Below the pieces are notes generated by a model, which worked only from the letters and a program-made list of their open reading frames with translations, made no database searches and had not been told where the DNA came from. This document shows positions 1 through 15,255 of a stretch of DNA of 64,000 bases, piece by piece. The position numbers were made by a program, and so were the translations under genes. Every line of letters starts with the position of its first letter. Within the stretch, counting starts at the first letter, position 1. Origin of the DNA: Prochlorococcus sp. AG-436-M02. Lineage in GTDB: Bacteria; Cyanobacteriota; Cyanobacteriia; PCC-6307; Cyanobiaceae. The stretch spans positions 1 to 64,000 of the forward strand of contig QCPL01000008.1 in assembly GCA_003212515.1 (NCBI GenBank), in the 5' to 3' direction.

Positions 1-2
1 AG

Positions 3-974
<972 letters not shown>

Positions 975-1008
975 CTTTTTTCTTCTTTACCTTCCCAACA
1001 CTGACTAG

Positions 1009-5308
<4,300 letters not shown>

Positions 5309-5317
5309 TTTCTAAGC

Positions 5318-6370
5318 TTGGAAAGCAAACCTAAAAATCTTGAGTTGCTAGGGTTAAACCTTAATCAGCTTCAAGATGTAGCTGTCGAAAATTCTGAACC
5401 TGCTTTTCGTGGACGACAACTACATAAATGGATTTATGAAAAAGGAATATGCGACCTTCAAGATATAACAGTTTTACCTAAGTCATGGAGAAATTTATTA
5501 ATTCAAAAGGGCTTTACTGTTGGTCATCTCCATGAAATAAAACGATTAATAGCGAAGGATAAAACAATTAAATTATTGCTAAAAACAAATGATGGCGAGA
5601 CTATCGAGACAGTTGGGATACCTTCTAGAAATCGTCTGACTATCTGCATTTCAAGTCAGATTGGATGCTCAATGGGGTGCCAATTTTGTGCAACTGGTAA
5701 AGATGGCCTCCGACGTTCATTAAAAGCAAGTGAAATTGTATCTCAATTTTTTGCAATCAAGGAAGCTTTTGACAGGCGACCTTCTCATGTTGTCTTTATG
5801 GGTATGGGAGAACCTCTCTTAAATATAGAATCAGTTTTGTCTTCTATATATTGCTTGAATAAAGATTTAGGGATTGGGCAACGAAGGATAACCTTAAGTA
5901 CAGTAGGTGTTAAGAATACTCTGCCTAAATTAGCTGAGCTGGCTTTGAACTATCTTGGGACTGTTCAATTCACACTTGCGTTAAGTTTACATGCACCTAA
6001 TCAAAACTTACGCGAGGCTTTAATACCTACAGCTAAGAGTTATCCTTTGAATACTCTTTTGGATGATTGTCGACATTATTTAGATATAACAGGAAGAAGA
6101 GTCAGCTTTGAGTATATTTTATTAGGCGATGTAAATGATAATAATGAACATGCTGAAGAATTAGCTGACTTAGTTGGTGGTTTTCAAAGTCATGTCAACC
6201 TTATTGCTTATAACCCTATTGATGGGGAGGACTTTCAACGCCCTAGCTTAAAACGAGTTCAGAATTTCATGAATGTTTTGGAGAAAAGAGGAATTGCTGT
6301 TAGCTTACGAACAAGTAGGGGACTTGATAAAAATGCTGCATGTGGACAACTCCGGCGTATCCATCTTTAA
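5318..6370 (+). CDS. rlmN: 23S rRNA (adenine2503-C2)-methyltransferase, radical SAM
   Basis: [11 protein letters not shown] radical SAM motif and [10 protein letters not shown]; full-length RlmN-like protein. Confidence 0.96.
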   Translation: MESKPKNLELLGLNLNQLQDVAVENSEPAFRGRQLHKWIYEKGICDLQDITVLPKSWRNLLIQKGFTVGHLHEIKRLIAKDKTIKLLLKTNDGETIETVGIPSRNRLTICISSQIGCSMGCQFCATGKDGLRRSLKASEIVSQFFAIKEAFDRRPSHVVFMGMGEPLLNIESVLSSIYCLNKDLGIGQRRITLSTVGVKNTLPKLAELALNYLGTVQFTLALSLHAPNQNLREALIPTAKSYPLNTLLDDCRHYLDITGRRVSFEYILLGDVNDNNEHAEELADLVGGFQSHVNLIAYNPIDGEDFQRPSLKRVQNFMNVLEKRGIAVSLRTSRGLDKNAACGQLRRIHL

Positions 6371-6423
6371 TTGATCTAGAGGAGATTTAAAGAAAACGAC
6401 TATTAAAAAATTGCTTAAAACTA

Positions 6424-8187
6424 ATGAAACTAATAGATTGGCTGATCCTTGCTATTTATTTACTAATTTCGCTAGGTTTAGGTGTTTTCCTTGCGCGTAG
6501 GAATAAGGGTGAAGATGATTATTTTGTCGCTGGTAGAAAGTTGACAGGATGGCTTGCAGGAGCCTCAATGGCGGCAACGACCTTTTCTATAGATACACCA
6601 TTATATGTGGCTGGGTTAGTTGGTACTAGGGGTCTTGCTGGTAATTGGGAGTGGTGGAGCTTTGCATTGGCCCATGTTGCAATGACTGTAGTTTTTGCTC
6701 CTATGTGGAGACGCAGTGGTGTTTTAACCGATGCAGCATTTACTGAATTACGCTATGGGGGATCTGCTGCTGCTTGGTTAAGAGGTACAAAAGCTTTTCT
6801 GCTTGCAGTTCCTATAAATTGCATCGGTATTGGGTACGCATTTCTAGCTCTTAGAAAAGTTGCAGAAGCTCTTGGGATGGTAGATGGACATCAGATATTT
6901 GGTTTATTTAGTGACTCATTGCTCTTGCTTGTAGTAGTTGCTTTTTTTATGCTTGTTTATACAGTCCTAGGTGGTTTGTGGGCAGTTGTTGTTAATGATT
7001 TTGTTCAGTTATTATTAGCACTTTTTGGTGCATTGACTCTTGCTTTTGTAGTTATTCATGAAGCTGGAGGTATGTCGCAATTGCTATCTAGTTTGGAAGA
7101 GCTTCATAGACCTGAATTATTATCAATTTTCCCATGGGTATGGACAGAAGGTCGTTTTGAATGGATTGAGAGTGCGGGTATGAGTACAGCAACTTTTACA
7201 GCATTTCTTTCACTTCAATGGTGGAGCTTCAGAAGGAGTGATGGTGGGGGGGAATTTGTTCAACGTATACTTGCCACTCAGAATGAAAAACAAGCGGAAT
7301 TAGCAGGTTGGGTTTTCTTAGTGATTAACTATCTTTTACGAAGTTGGTTATGGATTTTGGTTGGATTGTCGGCACTTGTTTTAATCCCATTTCAACAAGA
7401 CTGGGAACTTAGTTACCCACTATTAGCGGTTAGGTATCTTCCCCCAGTAGCACTGGGAGTAGTGGTAGTCTCAATGGTCGCTGCATTTATGAGTACTGTA
7501 AGTACTTCTTTGAATTGGGGCTCTAGTTATTTAACGCATGATCTCTACAAGAGGTTTTTACGACCTCAAGCTGGTCAGAAAGAGTTGCTATTAGTTGCTC
7601 AAAGTACCTGTCTATTGCTACTTAGCATTGGAATAATTACTGCATTTTTGAGTGACAGTATTGGTTCTATCTTTCGACTTGTTATAGCTATAGGAACTGG
7701 TCCTGGGGTTGTTCTGGTATTGAGATGGTTTTGGTGGAGAATTAATGCAACAGCTGAGCTTGCAGCTATGTTATGTGGTTTCTTTGTTGGTATGACAACA
7801 TCAGTGATTCCTGTTTTGCGAATTGAAGATTATGGATTAAAACTTTTTTTTACGACGATTTTAACTGCAACAGTTTGGTTGCTTGCTTTGTTAGTAACCC
7901 CCCCTGAATCTGACTATGTTTTAGAGAAATTTGTGCGGATTGTAAAACCTCCCGGTCCTGGTTGGAGTGATTTAAGAAAACGCTTAGGAGTTGAGCCAGT
8001 TGACTCTTTCAGAGAATTGATTGTTCATTTTTTGTTAAGTTCTGGCGTTCTTTTTGGATTGCTTTGTTCAACTGGTGGTTTTTTATTACACCAACAAAGA
8101 GGAGGCTGGCTAGGTTTAATTTGCGCTGTTTTTTGTATTTTGGGGATGAAGAGGAATATCTTAAAAAGAGCTTTTTCTTTGCATTAA
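6424..8187 (+). CDS. Sodium:solute symporter family transporter
   Basis: Multi-TM protein with an N-terminal SSS-family pattern (FFVAGRKLTGWLAGASMAATTFSIDTPLYVAGL). Confidence 0.88.
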   Translation: MKLIDWLILAIYLLISLGLGVFLARRNKGEDDYFVAGRKLTGWLAGASMAATTFSIDTPLYVAGLVGTRGLAGNWEWWSFALAHVAMTVVFAPMWRRSGVLTDAAFTELRYGGSAAAWLRGTKAFLLAVPINCIGIGYAFLALRKVAEALGMVDGHQIFGLFSDSLLLLVVVAFFMLVYTVLGGLWAVVVNDFVQLLLALFGALTLAFVVIHEAGGMSQLLSSLEELHRPELLSIFPWVWTEGRFEWIESAGMSTATFTAFLSLQWWSFRRSDGGGEFVQRILATQNEKQAELAGWVFLVINYLLRSWLWILVGLSALVLIPFQQDWELSYPLLAVRYLPPVALGVVVVSMVAAFMSTVSTSLNWGSSYLTHDLYKRFLRPQAGQKELLLVAQSTCLLLLSIGIITAFLSDSIGSIFRLVIAIGTGPGVVLVLRWFWWRINATAELAAMLCGFFVGMTTSVIPVLRIEDYGLKLFFTTILTATVWLLALLVTPPESDYVLEKFVRIVKPPGPGWSDLRKRLGVEPVDSFRELIVHFLLSSGVLFGLLCSTGGFLLHQQRGGWLGLICAVFCILGMKRNILKRAFSLH

Positions 8188-8237
8188 GGTTTTATCTCTT
8201 AGAATTTGGAGCAAAATGACTCAAACAAATTTTTTCA

Positions 8238-8363
8238 TTGGGCTTTCTTCGCACAACAATTTTACCTTTAATTATTGTTTCCCTTTTTGCTTTGGCTTTA
8301 TTCGCAGTGACTGCTCGAATTTGGCTTCCAGGAGATATGCTGGCCCCTGCTCCTATCGGCTAA
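8238..8363 (+). CDS. Small single-TM membrane protein, about 41 aa (TTG start assumed)
   Basis: Manual translation (M)GFLRTTILPLIIVSLFALALFAVTARIWLPGDMLAPAPIG*; one hydrophobic helix. The computed ORF 8216-8404 lies in a different frame and looks less protein-like. Confidence 0.55.
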   Translation: MGFLRTTILPLIIVSLFALALFAVTARIWLPGDMLAPAPIG

Positions 8364-8400
8364 CTCAGCAGCTCTTTCTAACCCTGGTAAATATTTCCAC

Positions 8401-9210
8401 ATGAAAGAAGAAAGTTTCAAATCAATTGATGAGGATCTGAGAAATCTGGCTATCGATCCAGACGTCCTAGAGAAGGAACTGGCTGCCGAACTTCAGGGTG
8501 ACCCTCTTGATGACATTGAGTTTGAAGTATTTAACTCAGATAAAAATAAAATTTCGAATGAGTGTGAATTAGGCCTGAAGTGGTTGAAACAAGGCCATGA
8601 GGAACGTTTACAGGGACTTCGTGTTTTTTGTGAGCATAGAGATAAAAGAGCACTCTCTTTGTTGATACCTTTGCTTTCAGAGCCATCTCCTGTAGAGAGA
8701 ATGAGTGCTGTATATGCATTAGGTAGGAACCCTTCCCCTAAAGCTGTTGATACTCTTCTTGAATTATTACAGTCAGATAGCAATGCATATGTAAGAAAAG
8801 CTGCGGCTTGGAGCCTAGGCAATTATTCGGCTTCTCCTGTTATGGAACCATTGATTAAAGCTTTACATAATGATGTGGCGGCAGTCCGGTTGTGGGCTGC
8901 GAGCTCTTTGGCCGAAGTAGGATCTACTTCTATTGAGAAAGCAGAGGCTGTAGTCTCAGAACTTCTCCTGGGTTTGCGAATTGATCAAGAGCCTTTAGTG
9001 AGAAGTAATTGCATTTGGTCATTGGGGCGTCTATATGAAAAGGTACTCGAAGCTATGAAATTAGAATTAACTGAAGGTCTTTTTAGTATTTTGTTGAATG
9101 ATTTGGAGCCCTCTGTCCGCTATGAAGCAAGAGTGGCACTAGAACAAATACAAAGTCCTGAGGTTGTTGTTCGATTACAAAGGCTTGTGGAAGATGGTTT
9201 TTTGCTTTGA
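8401..9210 (+). CDS. HEAT-repeat protein
   Basis: Repeated HEAT-like units such as SPVERMSAVYALGRNPSPKAVDTLLELLQSDSNAYVRKAAAWSLGNY. Confidence 0.88.
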   Translation: MKEESFKSIDEDLRNLAIDPDVLEKELAAELQGDPLDDIEFEVFNSDKNKISNECELGLKWLKQGHEERLQGLRVFCEHRDKRALSLLIPLLSEPSPVERMSAVYALGRNPSPKAVDTLLELLQSDSNAYVRKAAAWSLGNYSASPVMEPLIKALHNDVAAVRLWAASSLAEVGSTSIEKAEAVVSELLLGLRIDQEPLVRSNCIWSLGRLYEKVLEAMKLELTEGLFSILLNDLEPSVRYEARVALEQIQSPEVVVRLQRLVEDGFLL

Positions 9211-9298
9211 TAAAAGAACGGGAAATGTTTACATGTATCAATTGAACATACATTTTGACTTGCTTTTATATATCATTTAGATCATTTAATTTCCTTGA

Positions 9299-9508
9299 AT
9301 GCCTCAGCGCACCATCCGATTTAGGATTCGCCAGGATGGTGCGGTTGAGGAGACTGTTGAGGGAATTGCAGGTCAGTCATGTCTAAAGCTGACTGAAAAG
9401 CTTGAGGATGCTTTGGGCAGTGTTCAGCAAAGGGAGTTGACTTCTGAGGCATATGTTTGTCCTGAAGATCAGTCTCTAGCAACTCAAGATCAAATTGAAA
9501 TTATCTAA
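9299..9508 (+). CDS. DUF2997-like small protein next to ycf35
   Basis: 69 aa, MPQRTIRFRIRQDGAVEETVEGIAGQSCLKLTEKLEDALGSV; stop overlaps the start of the next gene. Confidence 0.82.
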   Translation: MPQRTIRFRIRQDGAVEETVEGIAGQSCLKLTEKLEDALGSVQQRELTSEAYVCPEDQSLATQDQIEII

Positions 9509-9900
9509 TGTCTCATTTCAGCACTGTTAAAACCCAATTAAAAAAAAGAGAGCCTCTTTTGAATGCTTTGATTCAATTAGGTTATCTTCCTCAAGAAGGA
9601 GCGCAGCAAGTACGAGGCTATCGTGGCCAAACAGTTCAAGCTGAAATGGCAATTCAAATGCCAAAGGGTGGTGATATAGGGTTCAGATGGAACAAAAATA
9701 CAGGTGCATATGAGTTAGTGACAGACTTGGATCTTTGGAAACAAGATATCCCTGTAGATAGATTTTTATCGAAGTTAACTCAACAATATGCTCTTTCTAC
9801 TGTTCTCTCAGCCACTAAGGAGGAAGGTTTTGAAGTTACAGAAAGGAAGAACCATCTTGATGGCTCTATTGAGCTTGTGGTTACTCGCTGGGACTACTGA
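9508..9900 (+). CDS. ycf35: Ycf35/DUF1257 family protein
   Basis: MSHFSTVKTQLKKREPLLNALIQLGY...VRGYRGQTVQAEMAIQMPKGGDIGF, typical Ycf35 N-terminus. Confidence 0.9.
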   Translation: MSHFSTVKTQLKKREPLLNALIQLGYLPQEGAQQVRGYRGQTVQAEMAIQMPKGGDIGFRWNKNTGAYELVTDLDLWKQDIPVDRFLSKLTQQYALSTVLSATKEEGFEVTERKNHLDGSIELVVTRWDY

Positions 9901-9912
9901 TTTATTAGTTTT

Positions 9913-10272
9913 TTGACTAGTAATCCTGAGTTAGCTTTTCAGGCAAAAGCTCAAGAGGAAAGTAAACGGAATGGGAAAGAGCCTGTTCTTGGTGGAAAAC
10001 TTCGTTCTAAAGCTGTATGGGTAGATGAGTCACTTTGCATTGGTTGTACTTATTGCAGTTGCGTTGCAACCAATACTTTTGCTATGGAGCCAATTAATGG
10101 ACGTGCAAGAGCTTTTCGCCAAGATGGAGATAGCTCAAAATTAATTCAAGAGGCAATAGACACCTGCCCAGTAAATTGTATTGAGTGGGTCAAATTTGAA
10201 GATCTAGATGATTTACGGAAACAGCTAGAAGCAAAGTCTATTAGGTCCCTTGGGTTACCACCTTTGAGATGA
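9913..10272 (+). CDS. Single [4Fe-4S]-cluster ferredoxin
   Basis: CIGCTYCSCVATNTF...DTCPVNCIEWV. The ORF-track start is TTG (tttTTGactagt). Confidence 0.9.
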   Translation: MTSNPELAFQAKAQEESKRNGKEPVLGGKLRSKAVWVDESLCIGCTYCSCVATNTFAMEPINGRARAFRQDGDSSKLIQEAIDTCPVNCIEWVKFEDLDDLRKQLEAKSIRSLGLPPLR

Positions 10273-10296
10273 AGGAGCTGTTTTACAGGTTATCTT

Positions 10297-11511
10297 ATGA
10301 AAGAAAAGATCAATTCTTTACCTACTCGTCGCTTTGGACGGACCGAGCTAAATATTCCTGTCTTGTCATTAGGTGGAATGAGGTTTCAGCATAGTTGGAG
10401 TGATTTGAAGATGGAAAAGGTATCAGCTGAGAATCAACAAAAATTAGAAGAAATATTGAAATTTTCAGTTCAAAATGGAATTCACCATGTAGAAACTGCA
10501 AGACATTATGGGACTTCGGAGTTACAGCTTGGGTTTGGGATACAAGAATTTCCCGATATTAACCGTATTCTTCAAACAAAAATTCCTCCAAGAGAGGATC
10601 CTTCTCAATTTGAGCTTGAGCTTGAGCGTAGTTTCTCTAATTTGCAGTGCAAAAAACTGGATTTACTTTCTATTCATGGTTTGAATCTTCCTAAGCATTT
10701 GCATCAAACCATTCGCCCAGGTGGTTGCTTAGAAGTTGCACGTCGCTGGCAGGATAGAGGGCTTGTTGATCATATTGGCTTTTCAACTCATGGCCCAACT
10801 GATTTAATTGTTAAGGCTATTGAGTCAGATGAATTTGATTATGTAAATCTTCATTGGTATTTCATTTTTCAAGATAATGAGCCAGCTTTGGCTGCAGCTG
10901 CAAAATTAGATTTAGGAGTTTTTATTATTAGCCCAACTGATAAAGGAGGGCATTTACATAGCCCTTCAGAAAAACTAGTTAAATTATGTTCCCCTCTCCA
11001 TCCAATTGTTTTTAATGATCTCTTTTGTTTAAATGATCAAAGAGTTCATACTTTAAGTGTTGGTGCATCAAACATTGAAGACTTCGCTTTGCATTTGCAT
11101 GCAGTGAGTTTGCTGGATAAAGCTGATAAATTTCTACCAAAGCTGCAACATCGTCTTGCGCATGCTGCTAAGAAAGAACTTGGAGAAGAGTGGCTCTTAA
11201 CCTGGAAAAAAGGTTTGCCAAGTTGGGATCAAACACCAGGTAATATTAATATTCCAATTTTGATCTGGTTGTATAACTTAGATAAGGCTTGGGGGATGGA
11301 ATCTTATGCAAAAGCTAGATATAGTCTGCTAGGCAATGGGAGTCATTGGTTCCCCGGGGCTAATTTAGATTGTTTAGATAAGCACGTCAGCGAAGATAGA
11401 CTCAAAAAAGCTCTTAATTTGAGTCCTTGGGGTAATGAAATCATTCAGAAACTTCGTGAACTAAAACTTAAATTCCAGGGGGAATCTTCGAATCGATTGT
11501 CAATCAGTTAA
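10297..11511 (+). CDS. Aldo/keto reductase family oxidoreductase
   Basis: RRFGRTELNIPVLSLGGMRFQ, HHVETARHYGTSELQLG and GFSTHGPTDLI are AKR-type motifs. Confidence 0.9.
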   Translation: MKEKINSLPTRRFGRTELNIPVLSLGGMRFQHSWSDLKMEKVSAENQQKLEEILKFSVQNGIHHVETARHYGTSELQLGFGIQEFPDINRILQTKIPPREDPSQFELELERSFSNLQCKKLDLLSIHGLNLPKHLHQTIRPGGCLEVARRWQDRGLVDHIGFSTHGPTDLIVKAIESDEFDYVNLHWYFIFQDNEPALAAAAKLDLGVFIISPTDKGGHLHSPSEKLVKLCSPLHPIVFNDLFCLNDQRVHTLSVGASNIEDFALHLHAVSLLDKADKFLPKLQHRLAHAAKKELGEEWLLTWKKGLPSWDQTPGNINIPILIWLYNLDKAWGMESYAKARYSLLGNGSHWFPGANLDCLDKHVSEDRLKKALNLSPWGNEIIQKLRELKLKFQGESSNRLSIS

Positions 11512-12252
11512 CTGGCTTAATGGTTTTTTTGCGGGTAAACCTATTGATCGTGGATATTGATTCGGACATCCCTCAGCGGAACTCAGAAAAATTACGTTTC
11601 TCAACCCTCGATTGTCTGGTAATTGAAATTTTTTAATTTCTTCAATTTGGCCTTTAAGTGGATGTAGTGAACCAACTAATTCCTTATGCTCTTTTTTAGA
11701 CCAGTTTCCTTTATAAATGACGGCTTTCCCAGATCGATTTAAAAGGGGTATTAAGTATTCAGCTAGTGTAGGAGCCTGAGCAACAGCTCTTGCTAAGGCG
11801 AAATCAAATTTGTTCCTGAATTTGCGATTTTGCCCTGTAAGTTCTATTCGCTCTGTTCTGATATGAACTCTGGAGATAAGATCGAGTTCTCTAATAATCT
11901 CGTTTAAAGCAGTAGTTTTTTTGTAAATTGAATCGACTAGTGTGATTGATGAGTTAGGTATTCCTATTGCTAGAGCTAAACCTGGCAAGCCACAACCTGT
12001 CCCAACATCAATAATTTCTAATGGTTTATTTTGCTTACTGAGGTTGTCTTTAAAAGGCCATAGACTATCAAGAATTTGAGATACCCAAAAATCATTACCT
12101 TCAATGAGTCGAGTTAAATTCACTTGCTTATTTGATTCTTTTAGCAGGCATTGAAGATCTTTGAGTTGTTCTAGTTGTTGCTTTGAGGGAGACCAATTCA
12201 AATATTCCCAAATGTGATTCCCATGCTTTTCAAAATTTGATTTTTGATCCAT
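11500..12252 (-). CDS. rsmG: 16S rRNA (guanine527-N7)-methyltransferase
   Basis: IIDVGTGCGLPGLALAI SAM-binding motif; GidB/RsmG-like; 250 aa. Confidence 0.93.
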   Translation of the reverse strand: MDQKSNFEKHGNHIWEYLNWSPSKQQLEQLKDLQCLLKESNKQVNLTRLIEGNDFWVSQILDSLWPFKDNLSKQNKPLEIIDVGTGCGLPGLALAIGIPNSSITLVDSIYKKTTALNEIIRELDLISRVHIRTERIELTGQNRKFRNKFDFALARAVAQAPTLAEYLIPLLNRSGKAVIYKGNWSKKEHKELVGSLHPLKGQIEEIKKFQLPDNRGLRNVIFLSSAEGCPNQYPRSIGLPAKKPLSQLTD

Positions 12253-12330
12253 TGTTGTGAGTTTTCTTTATAGAATTTGCTTGTATGAATGTTTTGTGAA
12301 CTTCTTATTGCAAAGGATTGTTTTTTAATT

Positions 12331-12867
12331 GTGTCACGAAGCTACTATCAACTTCTAGATGTTGCTGAAACTGCTGATTTGCAGACGATTAAGAAAGCAT
12401 TTCATCGTTTAAGTAAAATCTTGCATCCGGACACAACTGTGCTCCCTGCAAATGAAGCTGCAAAGGAATTCCATCAAGTTTGTGAGGCCTATGAAATTTT
12501 GTCGGATCCGATTAGCAGGGCAAAGTATAACAATATTCTTAAGGAGGTAAGGAGTGAGTATGACTGCTATAGCACTAAATTAAATGTGGATATGAACTTC
12601 TATTCGAAGATAAATGTGAACGATGGGAATCGACGACCATTGTCTGGAGGGGAATTCCTTTCCTTAATTCTTTTAGGTATCGCACTTTGTATTAGCTTAT
12701 TGTTAGGAATTATATTTGCTTTGTTAGATGACAGGGATCTTTACGTAGCTCCAAGTTGGCTTAATTCAAGCAATTCAATTGTTAATGAAAGTCTTTACAA
12801 AAATAGAAATGCCGACTCTTCCTCCAGCCAAGACACCATTGAATCAACATTCCTTGCAGGCCATTGA
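12331..12867 (+). CDS. DnaJ-domain membrane protein (GTG start assumed; the ORF track extends to 12289)
   Basis: SRSYYQLLDVAETADLQTIKKAFHRLSKILHPD J-domain with HPD; C-terminal TM segment. Confidence 0.88.
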   Translation: MSRSYYQLLDVAETADLQTIKKAFHRLSKILHPDTTVLPANEAAKEFHQVCEAYEILSDPISRAKYNNILKEVRSEYDCYSTKLNVDMNFYSKINVNDGNRRPLSGGEFLSLILLGIALCISLLLGIIFALLDDRDLYVAPSWLNSSNSIVNESLYKNRNADSSSSQDTIESTFLAGH

Positions 12868-13075
12868 ATTTTGGTTGCTTAGTCTTGGAGCAACAAAGTG
12901 TATTGACAATCCTTGTGTTTGGGAGTGGACTCTTCTTCAATGGTCTGCAGAAATAATCATTAAACAAGATGAATTAATTGTGATGTGGATGGATAAGGAT
13001 CTTAAGAGTCAGTTTGCCTTCCCTTATGGATTGCCTCGTGAGGATGTTGAGGCTGCTTTAAAACATGGCCCGTGA
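12809..13075 (+). CDS. DUF3143-like cyanobacterial protein
   Basis: MPTLPPAKTPLNQHSLQAIEFWLLSLGATKCIDNPCVWEWTLLQWSAEIIIKQDELIVMW; overlaps the dnaJ-like 3' end in another frame. Confidence 0.8.
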   Translation: MPTLPPAKTPLNQHSLQAIEFWLLSLGATKCIDNPCVWEWTLLQWSAEIIIKQDELIVMWMDKDLKSQFAFPYGLPREDVEAALKHGP

Positions 13076-13077
13076 AT

Positions 13078-14406
13078 TTACTTAATCAGATCCAAACTCT
13101 TTTGAAGAATGTTGTAGCAGTGTTTTAATTGCTCATCGGTTATACATAGTGGTGGCAAAAGATATATCACATTACCGAGTGGCCTGATGAAAACATTGTG
13201 TTCTAATGCATATGTTTTTATAGATTTACCTGCAATGTTTAGATAACCATTCCTTTCATTGGTGTTTAATTCGAAAGCAGCAATAGTGCCAGCTAATCTT
13301 ACTTTTTTGACTTTTGGATGGACACTTAGTGATTTTAGATGAGTTAAATGCCTGGCTTCAAAATTGAGGTATGACCTAGGATCTTTTTCTAATAGATCTA
13401 AACTTGCATTGGCTGCAGCGCAACCTAGGGGATTCGCGGTAAAGCTATGACCATGCCAAAAAGTCTTTTTCGGATTTGAATCAAGAAAAGCATTAAAAAT
13501 TCTCTGACTTGCCATAGTGATACCCATTGGGAGAAAACCACCGGTCAGTCCTTTAGAAAGGCACATGAGATCAGGTGAGAGTTTCGCACGTTGAGATGCA
13601 AAAAGAGAGCCTGTTCTCCCAAAACCAACCATTACTTCATCAGCAATCAACAATGTATTTGATTGATTAATAATTTTTTGTATCTTTTCTAAAAAAGATG
13701 GTCTCACCATTTCCATGCCACCTGCACCTTGTACAAGTGGTTCAAGAATGACTGCGGCTGTAGGAACTTCAAGTAGTGACTCCAGTATTCTTATTGCCTT
13801 TTCTTCTCGTTTATCTATTTCTGGATCATTCCACCATGTTGATGGCCAGGGTGCTCTGCTTACAGGGAAAAGTAACTTTTCAAATGGTTCGTTAAAAAGG
13901 TTTCTTTCTCCTACTGACATTGCTCCAAAAGTATCTCCATGATAGGCACCTTCAAATGCAATAATGTGTTGCCTTTCCTCTCCTTGATTATGCCACCATT
14001 GTATAGCAAGTTTGATTGCTACCTCTACAGCAGTGGAACCATTGTCTGAAAAAAATAGTCGTTCTAGTCCAGTTATTTTGCTGAGCCTATTTGCTAGATT
14101 TTCTGCTTGTGGATGTGTGAAATCAGCAAATATTACTTGTTCTAGTTCTTGGGCTTGGTGATATATTGCCTCCGCTATATATGAGTTTCCATGACCATGA
14201 AGCGTAACCCACCAACTACTTATTGCGTCAATTAGGGATGTACCATCTTCTTTAATAAGGACAGCGCCATCACCTTTTAGCACTCTTCCAGTTGGCTTTG
14301 AGGATGTTAATTGAGTGAATGGGGGCCAGAGATTTGGATGCCATTGGGCTGCTAATGAATCTTTCATTTGCTTGATCTGGATTGGTTCATGTGACGAAGA
14401 AAGCAA
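13078..14406 (-). CDS. bioA: Adenosylmethionine-8-amino-7-oxononanoate aminotransferase
   Basis: Class III aminotransferase with LIADEVMVGFGRTGSLFA and LSKGLTGGFLPMGIT; next to the bio genes. Confidence 0.95.
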   Translation of the reverse strand: MLSSSHEPIQIKQMKDSLAAQWHPNLWPPFTQLTSSKPTGRVLKGDGAVLIKEDGTSLIDAISSWWVTLHGHGNSYIAEAIYHQAQELEQVIFADFTHPQAENLANRLSKITGLERLFFSDNGSTAVEVAIKLAIQWWHNQGEERQHIIAFEGAYHGDTFGAMSVGERNLFNEPFEKLLFPVSRAPWPSTWWNDPEIDKREEKAIRILESLLEVPTAAVILEPLVQGAGGMEMVRPSFLEKIQKIINQSNTLLIADEVMVGFGRTGSLFASQRAKLSPDLMCLSKGLTGGFLPMGITMASQRIFNAFLDSNPKKTFWHGHSFTANPLGCAAANASLDLLEKDPRSYLNFEARHLTHLKSLSVHPKVKKVRLAGTIAAFELNTNERNGYLNIAGKSIKTYALEHNVFIRPLGNVIYLLPPLCITDEQLKHCYNILQKSLDLIK

Positions 14407-14601
14407 TTAACCTTTGATCTGTTGAAAAACAAAAATTGGTATAGGTCTTATTTTAAAAGTCATTTAATCAAATTCTATTCATCATTTTGCTTTGTGGTTA
14501 GATTACTTTCCTAAACAACTTGAAAAATTGAACTTTGCTTGAAAATTTTTAACTAAGCTCCAATAATAAAGTTTTGAAGAGTTATCTTTTAAAATTAATT
14601 A

Positions 14602-15255
14602 TCAAGACCCTTTAAGCAGATGCTCAAGCCTTTCACTAATCTTTTGTTCTATCCATATCTTAGAGAGCACTTGGGAGGAAACTGTGTCTAGTATAGGCAA
14701 TTGTGCAATTATAGCTACTCCACTAATCTCTTCTAAAGTTTTTGGGTTGTCTGGATGAAATGCTCCATTCAATATGATTCCTAATAAAGGGATATTTCTT
14801 TTTTTTAAAGCTTCAATAGTTAGCAGTGTGTGATTAAGAGTACCTAAACCACTTCTTGCAACGAGGACAATTGGCAGCATCCAATTTTTTAGTTGATCAA
14901 TTTGCATATATTGCCTAGTAAGGGGAACCATGACTCCGCCAGCTGTCTCAATTATCAGAGATTGCTTGACCATAGGAAGGCTTAGATTCTTAGGGTTAAT
15001 TAATTCGTTTTCCTGTTCGGCTGCCCAGTGAGGTGAGACAGCCGCTTTGAACTTATAGCGCTCAGTTAAGATCCTCTCTTTAGGTAGATTTAGAATTCCC
15101 TTAACTGTATTAGTATCACCACCATCTTCAAAGCCGCTTTGAATAGGCTTCCAATAAATTGCGTTTAAGCCTTGCACTAGAAGGCTACTGACGATAGTCT
15201 TACCAACATCTGTATCTGTCCCACATACAATTAATTTTAAAGATTTAAAATTCAT
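14602..15255 (-). CDS. bioD: Dethiobiotin synthase (start at MNFKSLK; the ORF track extends to 15285)
   Basis: LIVCGTDTDVGKTIVSSLLVQGL P-loop; start overlaps the bioC stop by 4 nt. Confidence 0.94.
   Translation of the reverse strand: MNFKSLKLIVCGTDTDVGKTIVSSLLVQGLNAIYWKPIQSGFEDGGDTNTVKGILNLPKERILTERYKFKAAVSPHWAAEQENELINPKNLSLPMVKQSLIIETAGGVMVPLTRQYMQIDQLKNWMLPIVLVARSGLGTLNHTLLTIEALKKRNIPLLGIILNGAFHPDNPKTLEEISGVAIIAQLPILDTVSSQVLSKIWIEQKISERLEHLLKGS

Noticed and set aside
10611-10629. Short tandem repeat gagcttgagcttgagc
   Set aside because: Only about 2.5 copies inside the aldo/keto reductase CDS, in frame and coding (Phe-Glu-Leu-Glu-Leu-Glu).
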